Source: Campylobacter volucris
GTDB lineage: Bacteria; Campylobacterota; Campylobacteria; Campylobacterales; Campylobacteraceae
Reading direction: 5' to 3'
NCBI RefSeq assembly: GCF_008245045.1
Contig: NZ_CP043428.1
Coordinates: forward strand, 310,001-374,000
Length of the DNA stretch: 64,000 bases
Part shown: positions 7,946 through 16,104 of the stretch, one piece after another
How positions within the stretch are numbered: position 1 is the first letter of the stretch
Layout: the number at the start of each line of letters is the position of its first letter
Program-made: the position numbers and the translations under genes
The notes under the pieces: model-generated
Database searches by the model: none
Told to the model about the DNA's origin: nothing
What the model saw: the letters and a program-made list of their open reading frames with translations, nothing else

Positions 7946-9109
7946 ATGCAAATTAAAAATCATTTAAATGAGAATTTTACTACACCTGCTTATGTTATAG
8001 AAGAAGATAAATTAAGAAAAAATTGCGAACTTTTAGTTAAAGTAGGTGAAAAAAGTGGTGCAAAAATTTTACTGGCATTAAAAGGTTTTGCTTTTTCAGG
8101 AACTATGGGTATAGTTGGTGAGTATTTATCAGGATGCACTTGTAGTGGCCTTTGGGAAGCAAAATTTGCAAAAGAATTTATGGATAAAGAAATCCACACT
8201 TTCTCTCCTGCTTTTAAAGATAATGAAATAGATGAGATTATAAAGCTTTCAAATCATTTAGTATTTAATTCTTTTAATCAATTTAGAAGATATAAAGAAA
8301 AAGCAAAAATAAAAAGTATAGGATTGCGTGTAAATCCTGAAATTTCTATAGCTCCAAAAGAAATTTATAATCCTTGTGGAAGATATTCAAGACTTGGTAT
8401 AAAAATAGATGATTTTAAAAATGAAGATTTAGGTAATGTAGATGGTTTGCATTTTCATGCTTTATGTGAAGAAAGTGCTGATTCTTTAGAGCTTGTTTTA
8501 AATGCTTTTGAATCTAAATTTGCAAAATATATAAAAAAAATGAAATGGGTAAATTTTGGCGGTGGTCATCATATAACTAAGCAAGGTTATGATGTAGAAA
8601 AACTTATAAATCTTTGTAAGAATTTTTCTGATAAATATGGAGTGCAAGTATATCTTGAACCAGGGGAAGCTGTTGGATGGCAATGTGGTACTTTAGTAGC
8701 AAGTGTAGTAGATATAATAAAAAATGAAAAAGATATAGCTATTTTAGATACTTCAAGTGAAGCTCATATGCCAGATACTATAATAATGCCTTATACTAGT
8801 GAAATTTTAGATGCAAAAATTTTATCAAATCGTAATGGTGAAAAATATAATGAGTTATTAAAAGATGAATTTGCATATTTACTTGGTGGCAATACTTGTT
8901 TAGCAGGAGATATAATGGGGGAATATGCTTTCAAAGATAAGCTTAAAATAGGTCAAAAGATAGTATTTTTAGATCAGGCTCATTATTCTATAGTAAAAAA
9001 TACTACTTTTAATGGCATAAAGCTTCCAAATTTAATGCTTTTAACTAAAGAAAATAAACTTGTTATGGTTAGAGAATTTTCTTATGAAGATTATTCAAAA
9101 AGAAACTAA
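7946..9109 (+). CDS. nspC: Carboxynorspermidine decarboxylase
   Basis: This PLP enzyme decarboxylates carboxynorspermidine/carboxyspermidine, the last step of the alternative spermidine route used by Campylobacter instead of SpeD-SpeE. The 387-residue product belongs to the alanine-racemase-fold group. The PLP lysine lies in KILLALKGFAFSG near residue 46, glycine loops in NFGGGHH and EPGEAVGW, and the active-site cysteine in LLGGNTCLAGD. The start follows AAGGA by 7 bases. It is divergent from the multicopper oxidase gene across a 94-base AT-rich gap that must hold both promoters. It is not in an obvious operon with the downstream fdh genes, which begin 145 bases later. Confidence 0.92.
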   Translation: MQIKNHLNENFTTPAYVIEEDKLRKNCELLVKVGEKSGAKILLALKGFAFSGTMGIVGEYLSGCTCSGLWEAKFAKEFMDKEIHTFSPAFKDNEIDEIIKLSNHLVFNSFNQFRRYKEKAKIKSIGLRVNPEISIAPKEIYNPCGRYSRLGIKIDDFKNEDLGNVDGLHFHALCEESADSLELVLNAFESKFAKYIKKMKWVNFGGGHHITKQGYDVEKLINLCKNFSDKYGVQVYLEPGEAVGWQCGTLVASVVDIIKNEKDIAILDTSSEAHMPDTIIMPYTSEILDAKILSNRNGEKYNELLKDEFAYLLGGNTCLAGDIMGEYAFKDKLKIGQKIVFLDQAHYSIVKNTTFNGIKLPNLMLLTKENKLVMVREFSYEDYSKRN

Positions 9110-9254
9110 AAACAAGTTTAATTTAATGTTTTTGTAAAAATTTATTTTTTTTAAATAAAACTTTTTTTAGAATAAAAACCAAAACTAAAAATAAATAAAA
9201 TTACAATGCTCTTTTTTATAAAAATACGCCTTGTAAAATTTTAGGAGATGATTG

Positions 9255-10190
9255 ATGTATAAGGTTTTGCTGGCTTTTTTTACCTGTTTAAATTTTTTGT
9301 TAGCTGAAGAAGCTTTTGCTCCAAAAAATACACAAATTTGGGACGAGCAACGCGTGTTGAATATAACTCATTATGAGAATTTTGGTGCTTTATGGACAAA
9401 ACTTCAAGGTGAGTATATAGCAAGTGCAGTATTTGTGATACTTCTTGTGGTGATATCAGCATTTGCTTTACATTATATGGTTATAGGGCCGAAGAAATTT
9501 TCTCACGATGGAAAGAAAATTTATGCTTTTTCTTTGTTTGAAAGATTGTTTCATTTTGTCGCTGCTATATCTTGGATCATTCTTGTGCCAACAGGTTTGG
9601 TTATGATTTTTGGATCTTATTTTGGAGGTGGATTTTTTGTAAGAATGTGTAAAAATTTACACGGCATTGCTACGATTTTATTTATCATTTCTATCATTCC
9701 TATGCTTGTGTGTTGGATTAAAAGAATGCTTCCTGCAAGCTATGATCTAAAATGGATGATGATGGTTGGTGGCTATTTAAGCAAAGAAAAAAAGCCCGTT
9801 CCAGCAGGTAAATTTAATTTTGGACAAAAATCATGGTATTATATAGCAGTTTTTGGTGGTTTTATGATGATAACCACTGGTGCTTTTATGTTTTTTTTAG
9901 ATTTTAATTCTTCATCTTTACAATCAATTTTTGGAATTTCTCATATAGATATTTTAAGAATTTCAGCAATCATCCATAATATTTTAGGAATTTTATGCGC
10001 GGTATTTTTTGCTATACATATTTATATGGCTGTATTTGCGATTAAAGGTAGCATACATTCTATGATCAATGGTTATAAAGAGGAAGAAGAAGTTTATATT
10101 TTACATCATTATTGGTATAAAGAATTAAGCGAAAAAAAACAAATCAATCCTACTTTTACTAGTGATTTTGAAGTAAAAAACAATCTTTAA
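9255..10190 (+). CDS. fdhC: Formate dehydrogenase cytochrome b subunit (gamma)
   Basis: This membrane diheme cytochrome b transfers electrons from the FdhA-FdhB module to menaquinone. A signal-like N-terminus (YKVLLAFFTCLNFLLAEE) precedes a periplasmic stretch and four transmembrane helices from about residue 55. The histidines in SLFERLFHFVAAISW, CKNLHGIATILF, IIHNILGILC and AIHIYMAVFAIKGS are candidate heme ligands. I place the start at ATG 9255 rather than TTG 9252 because TAGGAGA lies 7 bases before the ATG. Here fdhC is upstream of the chaperone and fdhA; in C. jejuni, as I recall, it follows fdhB. An AT-rich 145-base gap upstream probably carries the operon promoter (TACAAT near 9203). 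Confidence 0.9.
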   Translation: MYKVLLAFFTCLNFLLAEEAFAPKNTQIWDEQRVLNITHYENFGALWTKLQGEYIASAVFVILLVVISAFALHYMVIGPKKFSHDGKKIYAFSLFERLFHFVAAISWIILVPTGLVMIFGSYFGGGFFVRMCKNLHGIATILFIISIIPMLVCWIKRMLPASYDLKWMMMVGGYLSKEKKPVPAGKFNFGQKSWYYIAVFGGFMMITTGAFMFFLDFNSSSLQSIFGISHIDILRISAIIHNILGILCAVFFAIHIYMAVFAIKGSIHSMINGYKEEEEVYILHHYWYKELSEKKQINPTFTSDFEVKNNL

Positions 10191-10218
10191 AATAACATAT
10201 AATTTAAGGAAATACATT

Positions 10219-10899
10219 ATGATTGAAGATATAGATCTTTCTCGTAAATACTTTTATGAATTTTTTTCCAAGGTTTTTAATTTTATAGATGAAAATGAAT
10301 TTAATATCTGGCATAAGCAACTTTTAATTTTAGCTAAAAGTCCATTAGATGAGAGTTTGGTAAGTGATTTTAACAAACTATGTGAATGCGATTTTACTCA
10401 ACTTAAAGCCGAACAAAATGCTGTGTTTTTTGATTTTTCTTATGTTAATGTTCCTATAAGTGCTTCTTTTTATGATGAAGGAAGAGATGATGGCAAAATG
10501 AAACTACAAGCTTGTGAAATTATAAGAAAAAGTAAATTTAGAAAAAAAGAAGAATGCAGACAAAGCGAGGATGAATTTGGATTTTTATTTGCTTTTATGG
10601 CTAGTGTTATAGAATATGATTTAAAAATAGCTCAGCAGTTGTTTCGCTTTGTGATTAATCCTGTGATCGATGAATTCATACAAAAATTACAAATTCATAA
10701 AAATTCTAATCTTTATATTTGTATAGCAAATATTATGAAAGTTTTTTTTGCAAATGAAAGAGCTTATCTTGAAATTCAAGCTCCTATTAAAAAAGAAGGC
10801 AAAAGTATTGCTGATGAGGCATTAGCGCGCTTGCCATACGAACCACGACTTCCTACTAAATTTAGTAAAATTAATATCGAAGAGCTTAGTAAGCTTTGA
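10219..10899 (+). CDS. TorD/DmsD-family chaperone for formate dehydrogenase
   Basis: A 226-residue all-helical cytoplasmic protein of the TorD (redox enzyme maturation) family. The family pattern is visible in YFYEFFSKVFNF at the start, in VPISASFYDEGRDDGK and in EDEFGFLFAFMASVIEYD. The C-terminal tail (YEPRLPTKF) is charged. Such chaperones bind the Tat signal of a molybdoenzyme and hold it until the cofactor is inserted. Its place between fdhC and the small Tat protein/fdhA genes makes FdhA the likely client. The start ATG 10219 has AAGGA 9 bases upstream. Confidence 0.85.
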   Translation: MIEDIDLSRKYFYEFFSKVFNFIDENEFNIWHKQLLILAKSPLDESLVSDFNKLCECDFTQLKAEQNAVFFDFSYVNVPISASFYDEGRDDGKMKLQACEIIRKSKFRKKEECRQSEDEFGFLFAFMASVIEYDLKIAQQLFRFVINPVIDEFIQKLQIHKNSNLYICIANIMKVFFANERAYLEIQAPIKKEGKSIADEALARLPYEPRLPTKFSKINIEELSKL

Positions 10900-10904
10900 T
10901 TTTT

Positions 10905-10930
10905 TATGTATTTTGGTAACAAAATACATA
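10905..10930 (+). terminator. Strong hairpin between TorD-like gene and small Tat gene
   Basis: Perfect 11-bp inverted repeat (10905-10915 with 10920-10930) with a 4-base loop GTAA, six bases after the TorD-like stop. It is AT-rich and followed by TTATCGATTAATCTTTTTT, so it could be a weak terminator or processing site that adjusts fdhA expression relative to fdhC. A 141-base untranslated stretch follows before the next start, in which I see no further clear signal. Confidence 0.5.
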
Positions 10931-11071
10931 TTATCGATTAATCTTTTTTAAGAAAACAAAAATTAAATAAAACCTTAAGTGAAAATATGCAAAAGTTATG
11001 ATGTTTGGTGTGTAAAAGCTTTGTATATAAAGTTTTTGCAGTTATTCTTGACTTTTTTTAAAGGAGAGTAT

Positions 11072-11275
11072 ATGGAGACTAATCAAAGAAGAGATTTTTT
11101 AAAAAAATCTTTGAAGATTGGTGCTTTAGGTGTGGTAGCTGGTGCAAGTGTAAATGCTTTAGCTAAGGATGATTATCAAGAGCAAAATACCGTAGTTTTG
11201 GGAAAAAGCACTAAAAAAGAAGTGCTTTATAAAAAAACTATGCACTGGGAAAAATACTACAAAATAGCGTATTAA
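11072..11275 (+). CDS. Small Tat-exported formate dehydrogenase-region protein
   Basis: The 67-residue product begins METNQRRDFLKKSLKIGALGVVAGASVNALA, a canonical Tat signal (RRDFLK) with cleavage after ALA. The mature tail is only about 35 residues, with KKTMHWEKYYKIAY at the end. This matches the small 'formate dehydrogenase region TAT target' family found next to epsilonproteobacterial fdhA genes. Start ATG 11072 is set by AAGGAG at 11061-11066. It lies 19 bases before fdhA and is surely co-transcribed. The function is unknown; a small periplasmic accessory subunit or escort is plausible. Confidence 0.85.
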   Translation: METNQRRDFLKKSLKIGALGVVAGASVNALAKDDYQEQNTVVLGKSTKKEVLYKKTMHWEKYYKIAY

Positions 11276-11294
11276 TTTCAAAGAAAGGAAAAAC

Positions 11295-14117
11295 ATGGCA
11301 TTAGCAAGAAGAAATTTTCTTAAGCTTGCTGGTATTGCTGGTCTTGGAAGCGCTGCATTTGGTAGTGAAAATAAAGCTATTAGAAATGCTAGTGAAGAAG
11401 AGATTGCCAATCCTTATCCAGATTCTAAGATTGTTAGAACAATTTGTAGTATCTGTAGTGCAGGCTGTGGAATCAAAGCAGAAGTGCAAGATGGTGTTTG
11501 GGTGCGTCAAGAAAATGCTATAGAGCATCCTATTTCTCAAGGATCTCATTGCTGTAAGGGGATAGATCAAATCGATCTTACAAAATCTAAACAGCGTATT
11601 AAATATCCTATGAAAAAAGAAAATGGCAAGTGGGTTCGTTTAACTTGGGAACAAGCTATCGATGAAATTGGCGATAAAATGCTTCAAATACGCAAAGAAA
11701 ATGGACCAGATAGTGTGATGTTTTTAGGCTCTGCTAAATTTAATAATCAACAAGCTTATTATTTTAGGAAATTTGCAGCCTTTTGGGGAACAAACAATAT
11801 AGATCACGTTGCTAGAATTTGACACAGCGCAACAGTCGCCGGTGTGGCGAATACATGGGGTTATGGCGCTATGACAAATCATTTTGGTGATGTAACAAAA
11901 CATTCAAAAATGATGATTATTTTTGGAGCAAATACTGCTGTAGCTAATCCTATTGGATTTAAACATTTATTACAAGCAAAAGATCGTAATAATGCAAAAT
12001 TAGTTGTTGTAGATCCTGTTTTTACAAAAACTGCTGTGCATGCAGATGAGTATGTAAGAATTCGTCCAGGAACTGATATAGCGTTAGTTTATGGTATGCT
12101 TCATTTGATATTTAAAAATGGTTGGGAAGATAAAGAAATCATCAAAACTAGAACTTATGGAGTAGAAGAAATCAAAGCAGAGGCTGCTAAATGGACTCCT
12201 GAAGTTGTAGAAGATGTTACAGGTGTTAGTGCTGCTCAACTTGAAAAAATCACAAGAATGCTAGCAACAATTAAACCAGCAACTTTGTTTTGGGCTTTGG
12301 GTATTACTCAGCATTCAGTAGGTAGTTCAAATACAAGAATTTTAGCGATTTTACAACTTGTTTTGGGAAATATTGGCAAACCAGGTGCAGGAACAAATAT
12401 CATTAGAGGTCATGATAATGTTCAAGGTGCTACTGATATGGGTTGTTTGGCTGATACTTTGCCAGCATATTATGGATTAAAAGATGATGCATGGGATCAT
12501 TTTGCTAATTTTTGGAATGTAGATAGAGAATATTTAAATTCAAGATTTTATTCCAAAGAATGGATGCATGAGAAAGGATTTTCACTAGCAAAATGGTGGC
12601 AAGGTGTATTGCATGAGGAAAAAACTTATTCTAACTCACCTATTAGAGTTCTTTGGGTTCAAGGAACGGGTATTACTTCTATGGCACATACTGTAAAAAT
12701 TCAAGAAGCACTTAAAAAACTTGATATGATAGTAATTGCTGAACCTTTTGTTAATGAAGTAGCGGTTTTAGCTGATCGTCCTGATGGAATTTATATCATT
12801 CCAGCATGTACTCAATTTGAAACCGAAGGCTATGTTACAGCTACAAATCGTGCTATGCAGTGGCGTTCTCAAGTGGTAAAACCAATTTATGAAAGCAAAG
12901 AAGATCAAGAGATTATGTTTGCTTTTGCTAAAAAATTTGGTTTTTATAAAGAATACACTCGCGGTATGAAAATGCAATTAAAAGATCATAAGCTTGTGCA
13001 GATAAAAGATGATGCAGATGATACTTTCATATGGCCTGATGATGCTACAAGAGAGATGAGTAATGGGCTTTTAAGTATAGGATTAAGAGGAATTTCAGCT
13101 CAGAGATTAAGAAAACATCAGCAAAATTGGGAGCATTTTGATCCTGATACTCAAAGAGGCTTAGGCGGTGATGTTAAGGGTGAATATTATGGGTTACCAT
13201 GGCCTTGTTGGGATGAAAAACACCCAGGGACTTCTATCATGTGGAATACAGATATTCCTTATGAAGAAGGTGGTATGGGCTTTAGAAATCGTTTTGGTTT
13301 AGAACACGATGGACATTCTCAATTAGCAGATGAAAGCTTTACTCCAAAAGGTTGTAAAGTAAAAGGTGGTTATCCACAAATTACTAAAGCAAATATAGAA
13401 CAAGTTTTTAATATCAAGCTTAGTGATAAAGAAAAAGAATTAATGGGTGCTAGTTGGAGCACTGATATTTCAGGTATTATCCTTGAAAAATGTAGAGAAA
13501 AAAGCGCTTGTTGTTTAGGTAATGCTAGAGCTAGGATGAAAGTTTGGGAATTTGCTGATCCTATTCCTTTACATAGAGAACCTATACATTCACCGCGTTG
13601 GGATTTGGTGAAAAAATATCCTACTTGGGGTGATCAAGAGAAAAACTTTAGGGTAGAAAGTAAATTTATTAGCGAACAGCAAAAAACAGATTGGAGTAAA
13701 GAATTTCCAACTATTATTTCAAGTATGCGTTTAGTAAATTTAAGTGGAGCAGGTATGCTTGAAAGAACGAGCAAATATCTTGCGGCTATTACTCCTGAAA
13801 TGTTTGCAAATGTTCATCCAGAGCTTGCTTTAAAATATGGCATTAATGATGGAGATATGATGTGGATTCATTCTCCACAAGGCACAAAAATCAAAGTAAA
13901 ATGTGTTCATAATCAATCAGTTACTCCAGATAGAATTTGCTTGCCTTATAATTTTGCAGGTATTATGCAAGGGGTGGATTTAAGTTATAATTATCCAGAA
14001 GGAACTAAACCTTATACCATAGGTGAAAGTTCAAATACTGTGACAAATTATGGTTTTGATATTAACACGCAAATTTCTGAATTTAACGCAGGACTTTGCA
14101 GACTTGAGAAAGCTTAA
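11295..14117 (+). CDS. fdhA: Formate dehydrogenase catalytic subunit, selenoprotein (Sec176)
   Basis: This periplasmic molybdopterin- or tungstopterin-dependent formate dehydrogenase oxidises formate to CO2. The frame is interrupted only by TGA at 11820-11822. Context NIDHVARI-U-HSATVAGVANTWG matches the catalytic selenocysteine of Fdh enzymes, so the gene is one 940-residue selenoprotein rather than two genes. The N-terminus ALARRNFLKLAGIAG is a Tat signal. A [4Fe-4S] site follows (C51, C54, C58, C86), then the molybdopterin domains and a C-terminal dinucleotide-binding domain (SGAGMLERTSKYL...PEMFANVHPELA). A SECIS hairpin follows the UGA. Upstream are the Tat-target and chaperone genes; fdhB follows after 11 bases. 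Standard gene finders will split this gene at 11822 and start a false second gene at 11844. Confidence 0.96.
11820..11850 (+). promoter_or_regulatory. SECIS element of fdhA
   Basis: The UGA at 11820-11822 is followed after 13 bases by a hairpin with arms UCGCC (11836-11840) and GGCGA (11846-11850) and apical loop GGUGU. The E. coli fdhF SECIS loop is GGUCU, so the loop has the G-U motif recognised by SelB at the same kind of distance from UGA. Stem and loop are seen directly; SelB binding is inferred. Confidence 0.85.
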
Positions 14118-14128
14118 AAGGATAAGTC

Positions 14129-14698
14129 ATGGCTAGAATGAAATTTTATGTAGATAATAATCGTTGTATTTCTTGCTTTGCTTGTCAAGTGGCTTGCTCA
14201 AGTGCTCATGAAGTTCCAGTTGGGATAAACAGAAGAAAAGTGATCACTTTAAATGAGGGTATTGAAGGAAAAGAATTTTCTACAACCCTTGCTTGTCAGC
14301 ATTGCACTGACGCACCATGTGCGCAAGTGTGTCCTGTGAAATGCTTTTATATCAGAGCTGATGGTATAGTTTTGCATGATAAAAAAACTTGTATAGGTTG
14401 TGGGTATTGTCTTTATGCATGTCCTTTTGGAGCTCCACAATTTCCAAGAGATGGCGCTTTTGGTATCAAAGGAGAAATGGATAAATGCACCATGTGTGCA
14501 GGTGGTCCTGAGCCTACTAATTCTTACGAAGAAAGAGAACTTTATGGGCAAAATCGTATCGCAGAAGGTAAAGTGCCTATGTGTGCAGCAGTTTGTTCTA
14601 CTAATGCACTTTTGGTTGGTGATGCAGCTGAGGTAAGTGCGATGTATAGAAAAAGAGTTATGCTAAAAGGACAAAATTTAGGACTTGATGCAAAATAA
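14129..14698 (+). CDS. fdhB: Formate dehydrogenase iron-sulfur subunit
   Basis: This 189-residue ferredoxin-type subunit passes electrons from FdhA to the cytochrome b subunit. Cysteine groups for four [4Fe-4S] clusters are visible: CISCFACQVAC (from residue 13), CQHCTDAPCAQVCP, CIGCGYCLYACPFG and CTMC with a later MCAAVC. No signal peptide is present, which fits export in complex with Tat-bearing FdhA. It starts 11 bases after fdhA with AAGGAT as ribosome site. A strong hairpin terminator follows at once, so the fdh transcript probably ends here and fdhC must be supplied from upstream. Confidence 0.95.
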   Translation: MARMKFYVDNNRCISCFACQVACSSAHEVPVGINRRKVITLNEGIEGKEFSTTLACQHCTDAPCAQVCPVKCFYIRADGIVLHDKKTCIGCGYCLYACPFGAPQFPRDGAFGIKGEMDKCTMCAGGPEPTNSYEERELYGQNRIAEGKVPMCAAVCSTNALLVGDAAEVSAMYRKRVMLKGQNLGLDAK

Positions 14699-14703
14699 AT
14701 TTA

Positions 14704-14726
14704 AAAGAGCACTTTTAGTGCTCTTT
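14704..14726 (+). terminator. Rho-independent-like terminator after fdhB
   Basis: Arms AAAGAGCACT (14704-14713) and AGTGCTCTTT (14717-14726) pair perfectly over 10 bp around a TTT loop, starting 6 bases after the fdhB stop. The U-rich part of the 3' arm (CTCTTTGATTT) makes it a plausible intrinsic terminator separating fdhB from the regulator gene. Confidence 0.8.
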
Positions 14727-14742
14727 GATTTAAGGTTAGTAA

Positions 14743-15465
14743 ATGAAAAAACTTATGGAAGAAATTCAAAATAATCTTGATAAAGATAACAAGCTTCCTT
14801 GTGTCAAAGCTTTACAGATACTAAAAAAATACTCAAAACAAGATTTTGCAAATGCTATTTTAGAACTTAATATTAAAATTTCAGATTGTGAGCTTGGGCA
14901 GTTTGGATCTTTAGAAAAAACTTTTGCTAAAAGTGAAATTTTTGAAATTTTAGAGCCATTATTAGATCAAAAAAATCGTATAGAGTGTAAGTATGCTTTA
15001 GAAAAAACTAAAAATTTTGATATGAAAGAAGTGAGAGCTACTTTAAAAGATTATAAAATTGATATTAAATATTGTGAATTAGGATGTTTTAAAGAAAAAA
15101 AAGGTAAAAAATTTAATGTAAAAAGTAAAATTTGGATTGAAAATCCTGATGGAAAATTGCTTTTTGGAAAAGGCAAAACAGATATTTTAGAACTTATTGG
15201 AGAACATGGGAGTATCGCTAAAGCTGCTAAAATTTTGGGTATTAGCTATAAAAAAGCTTGGCTTTATATACAAGATTTGCAAGTAAATATGAAAGAAGAA
15301 TTGATTGTTGCAAAAAAAGGAAGAGGGGAAGAATCAGGAAGTAAATTAACCCCAAGAGCCTATGAATTGATTAAAAATTATAAAATTTTACAACAAGATG
15401 TAGAAGAATTTACAAATAAGCGTTTTAAAGAATTATTTTTCAAAAAAAATGAAAAAAATAAATAA
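14743..15465 (+). CDS. ModE-like winged-helix regulator with duplicated N-terminal module
   Basis: Residues about 130-225 form a LysR/ModE-type winged helix-turn-helix: NPDGKLLFGKGKTDILELIGEHGSIAKAAKILGISYKKAWLY and the wing SGSKLTPRAYELI. Unlike E. coli ModE, the DNA-binding domain is C-terminal and no molybdate-binding Mop/TOBE domain follows. The N-terminal 120 residues contain two similar units, each with a cysteine before an 'AL' helix and ending in the motif CELGQF or CELGCF. The neighbourhood (fdh, selD, moa/moe nearby) suggests control of molybdoenzyme or selenium genes, and a ModE-family gene is known at the equivalent C. jejuni position. Ligand and operators are unknown. Start ATG 14743 follows TAAGGT by 6 bases. 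Confidence 0.8.
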   Translation: MKKLMEEIQNNLDKDNKLPCVKALQILKKYSKQDFANAILELNIKISDCELGQFGSLEKTFAKSEIFEILEPLLDQKNRIECKYALEKTKNFDMKEVRATLKDYKIDIKYCELGCFKEKKGKKFNVKSKIWIENPDGKLLFGKGKTDILELIGEHGSIAKAAKILGISYKKAWLYIQDLQVNMKEELIVAKKGRGEESGSKLTPRAYELIKNYKILQQDVEEFTNKRFKELFFKKNEKNK

Positions 15466-15528
15466 AGTTAATTTCCTTACAAGTTATAAGACTATATCAT
15501 TATCTTTACTTTAGTTAAAAGGATAAAT

Positions 15529-16104
15529 ATGAAGATTGATTGTAGAGATTTAGCTTGTCCGCGTCCTGTTATAGAAACTAAAAAAGCATTAGAAGAACTT
15601 TCCAAAGATGAGAATTTGCAAATTCTTTTAAATTCACAAACTTCTAAAGAAAATGTTATGCGTTTTTTAAAATCTTTAAATATAGAATTTGAAACTAAAG
15701 ATATAGAAGATGAAAGTATAATAAGCATCAAAAATAAAATGCCGTTGCAAGAAAATCAATACAACAATGATGAATTTAATGTTTTGTTTTTAAAAAGTGA
15801 TAAAGTCGGAGAAGGAGAGCTTGGCCAAAATTTAATGGTGGGTTTTTTAAAGACTTTAAAAGATTTAGATAATTTTCCTAAAAAAATTTTATGTGTTAAT
15901 AATAGTGTTTTGATTAATACTGATTCTTCTCATATAGCTTTTGAAGCTATGAAAGAATTAGAACATATGGGAGTAGAAATTTATAGTTGTGGAGCGTGCT
16001 TAGAGTATTTTGGTAAAACTCAAGAATTAAAAATAGGCAAAATAGGTAATGCTTATGAAATTTTAAATGAATTATTTGGAAAGGCTAAAATTATTTCTTT
16101 ATGA
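15529..16104 (+). CDS. yedF: Selenium-metabolism sulfurtransferase-like protein YedF
   Basis: The N-terminal about 70 residues are a TusA/SirA domain with the cysteine motif CRDLACPRPVIETKKAL. The C-terminal half is a DsrE-like domain (NVLFLKSDKVGEGELGQNLMVGFLKTL, and YSCGACLEYFG with two cysteines). This two-domain protein is the YedF family, which occurs next to selD in selenium-using bacteria and probably delivers a reduced selenium or sulfur species. The stop overlaps the selD start (ATGA at 16101-16104), indicating translational coupling. The start follows AAGGAT by 6 bases. The family assignment is firm; the precise chemistry is inference. Confidence 0.87.
   Translation: MKIDCRDLACPRPVIETKKALEELSKDENLQILLNSQTSKENVMRFLKSLNIEFETKDIEDESIISIKNKMPLQENQYNNDEFNVLFLKSDKVGEGELGQNLMVGFLKTLKDLDNFPKKILCVNNSVLINTDSSHIAFEAMKELEHMGVEIYSCGACLEYFGKTQELKIGKIGNAYEILNELFGKAKIISL

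Noticed and set aside
10979-11071. A longer N-terminus for the small Tat protein
   Set aside because: AAGGAG at 11061 and the Tat signal fix the start at 11072; upstream codons add no recognisable sequence.
10931-11071. Molybdenum-cofactor or similar riboswitch before the fdhA group
   Set aside because: I could not form a known riboswitch core; only scattered short pairings are present.
11844-14117. A separate oxidoreductase gene starting at 11844
   Set aside because: It is the continuation of fdhA after the selenocysteine UGA; flanking protein sequence is continuous and a SECIS hairpin is present.
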